From Fodinibius sp052060035 (GTDB lineage Bacteria; Bacteroidota; Rhodothermia; Balneolales; Balneolaceae), in NCBI RefSeq assembly GCF_052060035.1, contig NZ_JBPOEA010000008.1:60814-124813 (forward strand): a stretch of 64,000 nt of DNA, read 5' to 3'. Position numbers and translations under genes: made by a program. Positions within the stretch are counted from its first letter, which is position 1; every line of letters begins with the position of its first letter. Under the pieces are notes generated by a model. That model ran no database searches. It was not told where the DNA came from and saw nothing but the letters and a program-made list of their open reading frames with translations. This document shows, one piece after another, positions 44,497-51,343 of the stretch.

Positions 44497-44519
44497 CACT
44501 TTTAAGTTGTTGCGGTAAA

Positions 44520-44963
44520 GTGAGAAATCTACTAATTATTTTTACGTTGAGTGTTTTTATAGCTATCAGTTGTTCCAGCGAACCACCTGATCAAAAGGGA
44601 CCAGTTACCAAAGGGCGTTGGTTCACTCAAAAGCAATTCCAGTTTGGCAAGCAAGTATTTACAACCCATTGCGCCAGTTGTCACGGCAACCAGGCTCAGG
44701 GTATTGTTGAGAACTGGAAACAACGAAATCCCGACGGATCTTTTCCGGCACCGCCCTTGGATGGGTCGGCGCACGCCTGGCATCATCCCCTGAGTGTGTT
44801 GGTTCGACAAATCAATGAGGGCGGTGTAAAGCTGGGAGGTACTATGCCTGCCTTTGGTGACACTTTAAGTGATGAGGAAGTTATTGCAGCAATAGCCTAT
44901 TTCCAAAGTTTCTGGGATGAACAAACCTATGACCGATGGGTACAGATGAATGCTGACCAATAG
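44520..44963 (+). CDS. Cytochrome c lipoprotein
   Basis: 147 residues from a GTG start. Lipoprotein signal ending SVFIAISCSSE, then a class I cytochrome c with haem motif HCASCHGNQ (about residue 51) and likely axial Met in GGTMPAFGDTLSDEE. It ends the cus operon, paralleling the Met-rich cytochrome c at 27729. It may couple copper oxidation to the respiratory chain; this is inference. Confidence 0.9.
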   Translation: MRNLLIIFTLSVFIAISCSSEPPDQKGPVTKGRWFTQKQFQFGKQVFTTHCASCHGNQAQGIVENWKQRNPDGSFPAPPLDGSAHAWHHPLSVLVRQINEGGVKLGGTMPAFGDTLSDEEVIAAIAYFQSFWDEQTYDRWVQMNADQ

Positions 44964-44998
44964 TTTTAACTCTTCAATTATCCGAAAGTAAAGGACAA

Positions 44999-45033
44999 TT
45001 TAAGCTTACTTTAAGCAAAGGTGTTGTTACTTG
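44999..45033 (+). promoter_or_regulatory. Copper-box F upstream of the second HMA/AraC regulator
   Basis: TTTAAG at 44999-45004 and 45010-45015 (11-bp period). The hexamer at the expected -10 position is poor (TTACTT or TACTTG near 45027-45033), so this is the weakest promoter of the six although the repeats are perfect. Confidence 0.6.
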
Positions 45034-45061
45034 TAGGTAGAATCTTAAATACATATTGCCA

Positions 45062-45643
45062 ATGAGTAGCAACACTCAAATATTATATATCAAGAATATG
45101 GTTTGCCCCCGCTGTAAGCTTGCAGTTAAGAAGCTATTAACTGATATGGGATGTGTCGTTCTTGCTGTTGAGTTGGGACAGGCGGTTGTTAGGTTATCAA
45201 GTCTTCCTGCTTTATCCTCAAAGCTAAGGACTATGGGATTCGACCTTTTAACTACACCAAAGACCAAGTTAGTGGAACGGATAAAAATTCTGTTGATATA
45301 TAACATCTATTTTCAATCCAGGGGAGTAACCTCATCTCATCTACAAAGCTATCTTGAATTTGCCACCCACCAACATTATCAGTACCTGAACTCTCAATTT
45401 TATTCCGTCTGTCAAATATCAATTAAACAATATTGGGATATACTTCGTTTTGAGCGGGCTAAAGAATTGCTGTCTTATAATGAAAAAGCACCTGAAGAAA
45501 TTACTCGGCAGCTGGGTTATCTTTCAAGTAGGGATTTGGAAGACACTTTTAAGAAACGGCTGAACTTATCAATAGAAGAATTTATCTATCATAAGGACAA
45601 CTATAGGCTGCCTCTTGATAAACTTCTACAAATTAACATTTGA
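45062..45643 (+). CDS. AraC-family regulator with N-terminal HMA-like CxxC segment
   Basis: 193 residues from the ATG at 45062. LYIKNMVCPRCKLAVKKLLT is an HMA-like metal-binding beginning (Cys15, Cys18); the C-terminal half is an AraC DNA-binding domain (RFERAKELLSYNEKAPEEIT, then LGYLSSRDLEDTFKKRL). Its second helix-turn-helix departs from consensus (SRDLEDTF instead of SQQHFSRQF), suggesting altered DNA contacts. Same design as the protein at 5420 and the same place, after an RND operon. It lies under copper-box F, so the regulator itself may be copper-induced. Confidence 0.78.
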   Translation: MSSNTQILYIKNMVCPRCKLAVKKLLTDMGCVVLAVELGQAVVRLSSLPALSSKLRTMGFDLLTTPKTKLVERIKILLIYNIYFQSRGVTSSHLQSYLEFATHQHYQYLNSQFYSVCQISIKQYWDILRFERAKELLSYNEKAPEEITRQLGYLSSRDLEDTFKKRLNLSIEEFIYHKDNYRLPLDKLLQINI

Positions 45644-45671
45644 CTCTCGACCATGGTACAGGGCTTATATT
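45640..45671 (+). promoter_or_regulatory. MerR-type promoter upstream of the Cys-rich small protein
   Basis: A TTGACT -35 (45640-45645) and TATATT -10 (45666-45671) are separated by 20 bp, longer than the normal 17, with a CCATGG-centred dyad (ACCATGGT, 45650-45657) inside the spacer. MerR-family activators use exactly this overlong spacer with a central palindrome. The MerR gene at 45929 is the obvious candidate. The -35 overlaps the AraC stop codon. Confidence 0.5.
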
Positions 45672-45711
45672 GTAGGTGAATTGCATTCTATAATAAACAA
45701 AATGTATTGTT

Positions 45712-45858
45712 ATGCCACTCAAAAAAGGAGAAGTTTATCAATGTCCCGATGAAAGTTGCGGCTGCGAAGTAACCGTAACCAAAGGAGCACCCAGCGACTG
45801 TTCAGGCACTCAAAACCCAACCTGTTGCTGTGGAAAAACCATGGTAAAGAAAAACTGA
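45712..45858 (+). CDS. Small Cys-rich desulforedoxin-like protein
   Basis: A 48-residue ORF: it starts PLKKGEVYQCPDESCGCEV and ends PTCCCGKTMVKKN. The KKGEVYxC...CCGxxM frame resembles the rubredoxin-like desulforedoxin/desulfoferrodoxin N-terminal module, with seven cysteines, so it could bind Fe, Zn or a soft toxic metal like a small metallothionein. It lies under a MerR-type promoter and 70 bp before merR. A real gene is supported by its motif, promoter and position; the metal is unknown. Confidence 0.6.
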   Translation: MPLKKGEVYQCPDESCGCEVTVTKGAPSDCSGTQNPTCCCGKTMVKKN

Positions 45859-45928
45859 TATTAATAAGCATCCGGGGTTTTACCTTGGCTGCTCACAAAT
45901 TTAGATAATTGTTTTCGAGGTGATGTAA

Positions 45929-46390
45929 ATGATTAAGAACATGGACGAAAAATATCAGGGCATCACTACCTACAAGATTGGAGAAGTAGCAAAACGGGCT
46001 GATGTCAACAAAGAAACCGTCCGCTACTACGAGCAACGTGAACTCATTCCGAAACCTGATCGTCGACGGTCAGGCTACCGAATATTTACTCAGCGACATA
46101 TTGATCAGATTAAATTCATCAAACGAGCCCAGCAGTTAGGTTTTACCCTCACTGAAATTAAAGAGCTTCTTGAGCTACGATTGGATGAAGAGTCATCTTG
46201 CTCCGAAATCAAGGAAGAGGCACAGCAAAAGTATCAAGATGTCTCAGAGAAAATTGATGATCTACTACGTATCAAAGAAACATTGACCAATCTTATTGAT
46301 TCCTGTTCTAAAGATAGGCCGATCAGAGATTGCCCTATTCTTGAAGCTTTAGAAGGAAAGAATAATACCGGAAAGCAACTTAGAAAATGA
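45929..46390 (+). CDS. MerR-family metal-responsive regulator
   Basis: 153 residues; the start at 45929 has GAGGTG upstream, with an alternative ATG at 45941. N-terminal winged HTH (KIGEVAKRADVNKETVRYYE, RRRSGYRIF), a dimerisation helix, and cysteines in EESSCSEIK, IDSCSKDRP and RDCPILEAL at the positions of the three Hg(II)-binding cysteines of MerR. This suggests a thiophilic metal ligand, Hg(II) or similar. No merA/merT genes are present in the window. It overlaps the next gene by 4 nt and probably controls the promoter at 45640-45671. Confidence 0.9.
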   Translation: MIKNMDEKYQGITTYKIGEVAKRADVNKETVRYYEQRELIPKPDRRRSGYRIFTQRHIDQIKFIKRAQQLGFTLTEIKELLELRLDEESSCSEIKEEAQQKYQDVSEKIDDLLRIKETLTNLIDSCSKDRPIRDCPILEALEGKNNTGKQLRK

Positions 46391-46608
46391 ATAACACTGA
46401 CCGAAAAATTAAACTTCAATCAACAATCACTTGTCCAAATTGTGGACATGAGTCTACAGAGACAATGCCAACCGACTCCTGCCAGTATTTTTGGGAGTGT
46501 TCAAATTGTGGTGAAATTCTCAAACCTCAAAAGAGAGATTGTTGTGTGTTTTGCTCGTATGGTGATATCCCATGTCCCCCTGTTCAAAAAGAGAAATCCT
46601 GCTGTTAA
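46387..46608 (+). CDS. GDCCVxC-type small zinc-ribbon-like protein
   Basis: 73 residues with ten cysteines: a zinc-ribbon-like pair (STITCPNCGH, WECSNCGEIL) followed by KRDCCVFCSYGDIPCPPVQ and a CC end. The DCCVFCSYG core is the signature of the GDCCVxC family, in which the first cysteine of the pair is sometimes selenocysteine; here ordinary cysteine codons are used and G is replaced by R. The family often sits beside MerR regulators. Start ATG overlaps the merR stop (ATGA). Function unknown, presumably thiol/metal handling. Confidence 0.82.
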   Translation: MNNTDRKIKLQSTITCPNCGHESTETMPTDSCQYFWECSNCGEILKPQKRDCCVFCSYGDIPCPPVQKEKSCC

Positions 46609-46746
46609 TCAGTAAATTGATTCGAATAAATAGCCTGTAACCTTTCGGGAAACCATTTCCCATAATTCCCCTTCGGTACTACAAAAAGTACTACATAAAA
46701 TTCCAAAATCGCGGCCCATTTCGCGCACAAGAATATCTTGGACTGG
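46609..46746. other. Spacer before the first tRNA-end remnant
   Basis: A noncoding stretch of 138 bp without convincing gene or promoter. A minus-strand frame across it and the tRNA remnant (46609-46809) is not protein-like. Confidence 0.4.
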
Positions 46747-46789
46747 CTTCGGATCAGAAGGCTGAGGGTTCGAATCCTTCCGGGCGTAC
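46747..46789 (+). repeat. tRNA 3'-end remnant, copy 1 (att-like)
   Basis: This 43-bp segment reads as an anticodon loop (CTTCGGA, anticodon TCG), anticodon 3' arm, variable loop, T-arm with GGGTTCGAATCC and acceptor 3' strand CGGGCGT plus A, without any 5' tRNA half before it. Two more degenerate copies lie at 51041 and 55604 in the same orientation. This is what remains at the distal end when an element integrates into a tRNA 3' end. It would mark the right edge of the metal island. Confidence 0.75.
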
Positions 46790-46795
46790 TTAAGT

Positions 46796-46834
46796 AAAGT
46801 GCCCGTCATTTTTTGGCGGACACTTTTTTATTTT
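46796..46834 (+). terminator. Terminator hairpin after tRNA remnant copy 1
   Basis: AAAGTGCCCG (46796-46805) pairs with CGGACACTTT (46817-46826) with one mismatch, followed by TTTTATTTT. It is in the place of the tRNA gene's own terminator, like the hairpins after copies 2 and 3, but its sequence differs from theirs. Confidence 0.7.
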
Positions 46835-46928
46835 AGTTTCATTTTATCCTAACTGGGAAAACACGGAAAAGCTCATCTTTTCTCCATCCTGTTGTAACAA
46901 ATGATGGTACATAAAATGCCAGTTTTAG

Positions 46929-49900
46929 TTATGTATTTGCTTTATCAAAGGTCAAAATAAAGCAAGAACCATTATCTTCTGTGATTTCAAGTTCTCCTCC
47001 AAGCTGATGCGTAAGCGTATGAATTAATTTAATCCCAAGAGAACCATCCTGACCTTCCTTCACTTCTTCTGGTATTCCAATGCCGTTATCCCTGACTTTT
47101 AACCTCACAATCCCATCTTCTTCATGTACTGAAATTTTAATCTCTCCTTTAGTTCGATTTGGAAAAGCATGTTTGAACACATTGGTCAATAATTCATTCA
47201 ATAGCAATCCACACGAGATGGCTTGATCCATCTCAAGCTCTACAGGCTCGCTATCATAAGTAATTGTAATTTCTTTGGAATCATTTATAAAGCTGGAAGC
47301 AACAGCTTTCCCCAAGTTCTGAACATATTCATCAAATTGAAGAGAAGAAAACATCTCCATCTGATACAGGTGTTCATGGATGAGCGCCATGCTTTGGATA
47401 CGATTTTGACTATCTTGTAGGCTTCGATAGGCCTCCTCATGCTCGGTATTATCTTTTTGGAGTTCAAGGAGCCCCGATATAACTGCCAGATTGTTTTTTA
47501 CCCGGTGGTGGATTTCGGCAAGTAGTATCTTCTTCTCTTCCAACTGCTCTTTTAGCTGCTGTTCTGCTTCTTTTCGTTTTGATATATCCACGTAGATGCC
47601 AAAAATGGCAATAATATCTCCATCTATTTCCACGGGTACTGTGGCAATAAGAACCGGCACATCTTTTCCATCCTTACACTGGCGCACTGTTTCTATCTGG
47701 AAGGACTCCCCCTGTAATGTTCGATTAGTAATATTCCGAGCTTCTTGTTCCCGCTCCGGAGGAGCCAGAAACGTATCAACATCCTTGTGTTTTAATTCTG
47801 AAAGCTGATAACCAAACATTTCCTCAAAACTTTCATTTACTCTTGCAATCGAATGATTCTCATCTAACAACAGCAACCCCACTGGGGCATTTTCAAAGAG
47901 CTGGCTAAATAGCTCCATATTTTTCTTTAAAAGCCGGTCCTTTTCCTTACGCTCAGTAATATCTCTTATGATAGCTTGCACGTAATTTTCTCCATGCAGA
48001 GGCATATGGATTAAACTCACCTCGGCGTCAAAAGTGGTGCCATCCTTTCGTTGAAACTGCCATTCGAAAAATTGATCCTCTCCCTGGAAAGCCTTCCTTA
48101 CCTTCTCATGCCCTGTATCATCTGATAATTTCCCTGAGGGTTGTTTGCTTGGGAAAAAAGAAGTCAAAGAGTTGTCTTTGAGTTCATCACAAGAACAGTG
48201 AAACAGCTCTTCAGCTCGCTTGTTACAATCGATTAATTCCTTTTTACCCAGAATTACAATCGCATCAAAGGAGATATCAAACAGTCGCTTAAATTTTTGT
48301 TCACTTCGCTTCAACTTTTTCTCAGCGTTGTAACGCTCATATACTCGTCCCAGCTGGTATCCAATGGTAGCCATTCTTTCCAGGAGCAAAGCATCTTCTT
48401 CTAACACGTCTGAAGAAAAAAACTCTAAAATTCCCACTACATTGTTTTCGACAAGAATTGGAAAGCCAAAGCATGCCCTAATATTTAGATCGATATCAGG
48501 GAGGCGCCGAACAAAATCGGGATCTTCGTGGGCATTTCTCACCCATTGGGGCCTACCGGTTTCTATGACATCACCCACCATTCCTTCTCCGGGAGAAAAC
48601 CGGACGCCCATGGTAAAATTACGGAAGTCTTCAAACAGTTCCGGATCTTGAAAATACCAAAGGTCAGCCGGATAAAATTCTCCCGAGCCATCATTGGCCG
48701 GTTTATAAGCATGACCAACAGGCCAGTCCATAAACTCACAGATCTCTTGAATACTTTTATCCAACGCTTCATCCAAGCCCCGAGCTTCATTGGCTATTTT
48801 GGTCAAACTATGAAGCAGCTTGGTAAAAGATTGTTCTCTTCTAATCTTCTCTTGAGCCTCTTGGAAGTCCGAGATATCACGGACCACAGCCAGCGTATGC
48901 ACTTCACCATTTTCTTTAAGTGGCCCAAGCATAATATCTACCGGTACCTTTGTTCCATCTTTTCGAATAGCCGATAATTCAAGATCAGCTCCCATCGGCC
49001 TTTTGTGCGGATTCTCAGTATACCGGCGGCAATGGTCTTTGTGTTCGTCCCGCATAAGCTCGGGAACAAGAATTTCAATGGGACTGCCCACAAGCTCTTC
49101 TTCGGAATATCCCATCATGCTTTCAGCCTCTGTGTTGCAATAGAGAATCTCACCATGTTGGTCAACAGCAAAAATGGCATCTGGCGCGGCATCCAATAAT
49201 CGTTTAAAGCGCCCTTCACTTACCTGAAGCTCTTCCTCGATACGAACGGTTTTACTCACATCACGTAAGATGGACAGATGCTGACCCGGTCGTATATTGG
49301 CAATAGCCCTATACTCCGTATAAATAACTTCTCCTTGCTTTGTTTGCAGCAAATATTCTCCTTCATCCGTACCGGTACGCTGAAAATCCTCCCATTTTTT
49401 ATCCGTATATGATTGCATGGGTTTATAAGTAATATCTCCGACGCCCATCTCCAGTAGCTCCTCTCGGGAATATCCCAACTTTTTGCAAGCGGTATCATTC
49501 ACCTGAGTTAACTGCCCTTCATCATCAGCTACGAGGATAATATCCAGGGCATTATCAAAAATAGCTTTAAAAATGGGATGTTGAGTGGAATCTTTTTCAA
49601 CAAGCGGTGGGAAAAGCTCTTTTATGGTACCTAAAAACCTCGGGTCCTCACCATGCTCGACTTGCTGAAAGGATAGTTCAACAATCGTATCATCGCCTTC
49701 GGGTAGTGATAATACAATAAAATCCTTTGATATATTCGAATCTTCATCGGGGCTTAGGGTTGAAGCAAGAGGCTTTGTAATCTCCTGGAGCGAACGACCA
49801 ATAATTTCAGAAGTAGGGTCGAAACGCTTCTGAAAAACATTATTAATATCGGTAATTTTTTTACGTTTCCCAGACAGCAGAACCATTGGAATAGGATTAT

Positions 49901-49931
49901 TCCAGAATAAAGCTTCCTCAACATTCGTCAT
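46929..49931 (-). CDS. Multi-PAS/GAF sensor histidine kinase (HisKA_2 type)
   Basis: 1000 residues, no membrane segment, so probably cytoplasmic. Domains in order: a degenerate PAS (about 1-110), PAS (115-230), PAS (235-355), GAF (375-535), PAS (540-665), PAS (670-790), HisKA_2 with LLAEIHHRVKNNLAVISGLL (His about 807) and HATPase_c (ELLTNVFKHAFPN, RDNGIGIPEEV, LGIKLIHTL). HisKA_2 kinases often signal in general stress or light responses. No partner response regulator is adjacent. It is alone between tRNA remnants 1 and 2, divergent from the S24 gene. Confidence 0.93.
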   Translation of the reverse strand: MTNVEEALFWNNPIPMVLLSGKRKKITDINNVFQKRFDPTSEIIGRSLQEITKPLASTLSPDEDSNISKDFIVLSLPEGDDTIVELSFQQVEHGEDPRFLGTIKELFPPLVEKDSTQHPIFKAIFDNALDIILVADDEGQLTQVNDTACKKLGYSREELLEMGVGDITYKPMQSYTDKKWEDFQRTGTDEGEYLLQTKQGEVIYTEYRAIANIRPGQHLSILRDVSKTVRIEEELQVSEGRFKRLLDAAPDAIFAVDQHGEILYCNTEAESMMGYSEEELVGSPIEILVPELMRDEHKDHCRRYTENPHKRPMGADLELSAIRKDGTKVPVDIMLGPLKENGEVHTLAVVRDISDFQEAQEKIRREQSFTKLLHSLTKIANEARGLDEALDKSIQEICEFMDWPVGHAYKPANDGSGEFYPADLWYFQDPELFEDFRNFTMGVRFSPGEGMVGDVIETGRPQWVRNAHEDPDFVRRLPDIDLNIRACFGFPILVENNVVGILEFFSSDVLEEDALLLERMATIGYQLGRVYERYNAEKKLKRSEQKFKRLFDISFDAIVILGKKELIDCNKRAEELFHCSCDELKDNSLTSFFPSKQPSGKLSDDTGHEKVRKAFQGEDQFFEWQFQRKDGTTFDAEVSLIHMPLHGENYVQAIIRDITERKEKDRLLKKNMELFSQLFENAPVGLLLLDENHSIARVNESFEEMFGYQLSELKHKDVDTFLAPPEREQEARNITNRTLQGESFQIETVRQCKDGKDVPVLIATVPVEIDGDIIAIFGIYVDISKRKEAEQQLKEQLEEKKILLAEIHHRVKNNLAVISGLLELQKDNTEHEEAYRSLQDSQNRIQSMALIHEHLYQMEMFSSLQFDEYVQNLGKAVASSFINDSKEITITYDSEPVELEMDQAISCGLLLNELLTNVFKHAFPNRTKGEIKISVHEEDGIVRLKVRDNGIGIPEEVKEGQDGSLGIKLIHTLTHQLGGELEITEDNGSCFILTFDKANT

Positions 49932-50051
49932 AACATGATATTATTTTTAATAAGATTGGCTTCCCTATCCACCAGCCAACAGTACAAATCCTAAATGAAA
50001 AAGCACTAATTTTTGATTACACTGCTAAGTCTATCTATCTCACAACGAAAT

Positions 50052-50073
50052 CCCAAATATGGGAATAATTATT
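50052..50073. promoter_or_regulatory. Possible operator of the S24 repressor
   Basis: A CCCA-AATA-TGGG dyad (50052-50063) is followed at once by the perfect palindrome AATAATTATT (50064-50073), 10 bp before the repressor ATG. S24 repressors commonly bind such palindromes at their own promoters. No second copy was noticed. Confidence 0.35.
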
Positions 50074-50083
50074 TACATTCATT

Positions 50084-50776
50084 ATGCCTGCAAGAAAAAT
50101 ATTTAGTGAAAGACTAAAAGAGTTGGAACAAGTATTAGGCCTTCCACCTACTGAAATGGCTAATATAGGGGGCTGTAGTCAGTCTACGTATTACCGGTAT
50201 AGAAAAGGGGAGTCAACCCCCGACTTGGATTTTCTAAATAGTATTCTCAAAAATGAAAATACTATAAATGCCGAATGGCTCCTAAAAGGTGTTTATCCTA
50301 TTCTTAAAAAAAGCACGAAACGAAATAATGAGAAAGACGGAAATCGGATTAATTTCGTAAATCTGCCGTATTATACAATGAACCCTATGCAGGAAGGCGG
50401 AGAAGGATATCTGTCTGTAGAGAAATGGCAAAACCCCTCTCGTACCATTCCATTTTGTAATACGTTCATTAATACTATAGTTGAACCCAATACAAGCAAT
50501 CTCTTGGCCATCAATGTCAAATGCGACTCAATGAGTCCGGTTATAAAGTCTGGAAGCATTATCTTGGCAAATAGAGATCAAACCGATCCTGTCGGTGATG
50601 GAATCTTCATCGTAAGATTTGATAATGAAATACGTATGAAGCTTGTTCAACGCCTCCCATCAAAGCGGCTACAGCTTTCGACGATAAATAAGAAATTTAA
50701 TCCCATAGAAGTTGGATTAGATGAAGATAACTTTGATATTATCGGACGAATAATTTGGAGAGGATCAGCTGTTTAA
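50084..50776 (+). CDS. CI/LexA-like transcriptional repressor with S24 peptidase domain
   Basis: 230 residues. N-terminal helix-turn-helix (about 5-60; MANIGGCSQSTYYRYRKGES) and C-terminal S24 domain with the catalytic Ser in VKCDSMSPVIKSG (Ser149) and Lys in NEIRMKLVQRL (Lys186), the dyad of LexA/CI/HumD-type self-cleaving or signal peptidase-like proteins. No clear Ala-Gly cleavage site between the domains was located, so self-cleavage is uncertain. Phage/ICE-like repressors of this form commonly accompany integrated elements, in line with its position between att remnants. Confidence 0.87.
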   Translation: MPARKIFSERLKELEQVLGLPPTEMANIGGCSQSTYYRYRKGESTPDLDFLNSILKNENTINAEWLLKGVYPILKKSTKRNNEKDGNRINFVNLPYYTMNPMQEGGEGYLSVEKWQNPSRTIPFCNTFINTIVEPNTSNLLAINVKCDSMSPVIKSGSIILANRDQTDPVGDGIFIVRFDNEIRMKLVQRLPSKRLQLSTINKKFNPIEVGLDEDNFDIIGRIIWRGSAV

Positions 50777-51040
50777 TTTTTATCCACCTGAATTAAAATC
50801 ATCTTCACCGTTACGTTATAGTTGGCTACGTTTTTATAAAAAGTGTACAACTGTAAAATTTCGGTGTAATAATATTCTTAGCCGGCGGGGAGAGTAATAG
50901 GAGGAATTATTAGCCTCTTGGACTACTGATTAGTAGATAGTAAAATATCCATTGAATTGTTTTCACAGCTTTCCTATTAGTTGTTACATGACATCCCAAA
51001 ATCAATCTCTATGAATCATAAAACCATATATCAATTTGGG
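50777..51040. other. Noncoding spacer
   Basis: No ORF with family features or clear promoter was found in this AT-rich 264-bp stretch after the S24 gene. It leads into tRNA remnant copy 2. Confidence 0.4.
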
Positions 51041-51085
51041 TTCGGATCAGAAGGTTAAGGGTTCGAATCCTTTCGGGCGTACTTT
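51041..51085 (+). repeat. tRNA 3'-end remnant, copy 2 (att-like)
   Basis: TTCGGATCAGAAGG, then AAGGG-TTCGAAT-CCTTT T-arm and CGGGCGT-A acceptor strand, ending ACTTT. The T-arm pairs (with one G-T), so this copy is the most tRNA-like of the three. Similarity to copy 3 continues through the terminator and for about 50-70 bp beyond it (TTTTGG/GGTAACA). Confidence 0.78.
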
Positions 51086-51090
51086 CTTAT

Positions 51091-51127
51091 AAGCCCATAA
51101 CTTACAATAAGTTATGGGCTTTTTTAT
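51091..51127 (+). terminator. Terminator hairpin after tRNA remnant copy 2
   Basis: A perfect 14-bp stem (arms 51091-51104 and 51108-51121, 3-nt loop) around AGCCCATAACTTA, then a T-rich tail. The strongest terminator in the window; a decayed version follows copy 3. Confidence 0.9.
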
Positions 51128-51343
51128 TTTCACTTATTGATAAAATTTAGGAGAAAGGATCCAAATTTTGGTAACATTTGGGTACCAGAGTTAAGTACTT
51201 CTGATCAATATTAATGCAGTGCGAAAGGTGCTCTACCTGCGATACCACTTTGGGGAGCAATCGGGTTGTATGCTGCCCCCCATTGCATATTGTTAAGGCA
51301 AGAGATTCAGATACGGTTTCTCAAAATACGGAAAGGATATGTG
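51128..51343. other. Spacer between copy-2 terminator and acetate kinase
   Basis: 216 bp with no recognisable gene. It contains the TTTTGGTAACATTTGGGTACC stretch near 51166-51186, which has a diverged match after copy 3 (near 55721-55740). Confidence 0.4.

Noticed and set aside
46609..46809. Minus-strand ORF across the tRNA remnant
   Set aside because: It reads through a tRNA T-arm, giving the RKDSNPQPSDP string commonly produced artificially from tRNA sequence.
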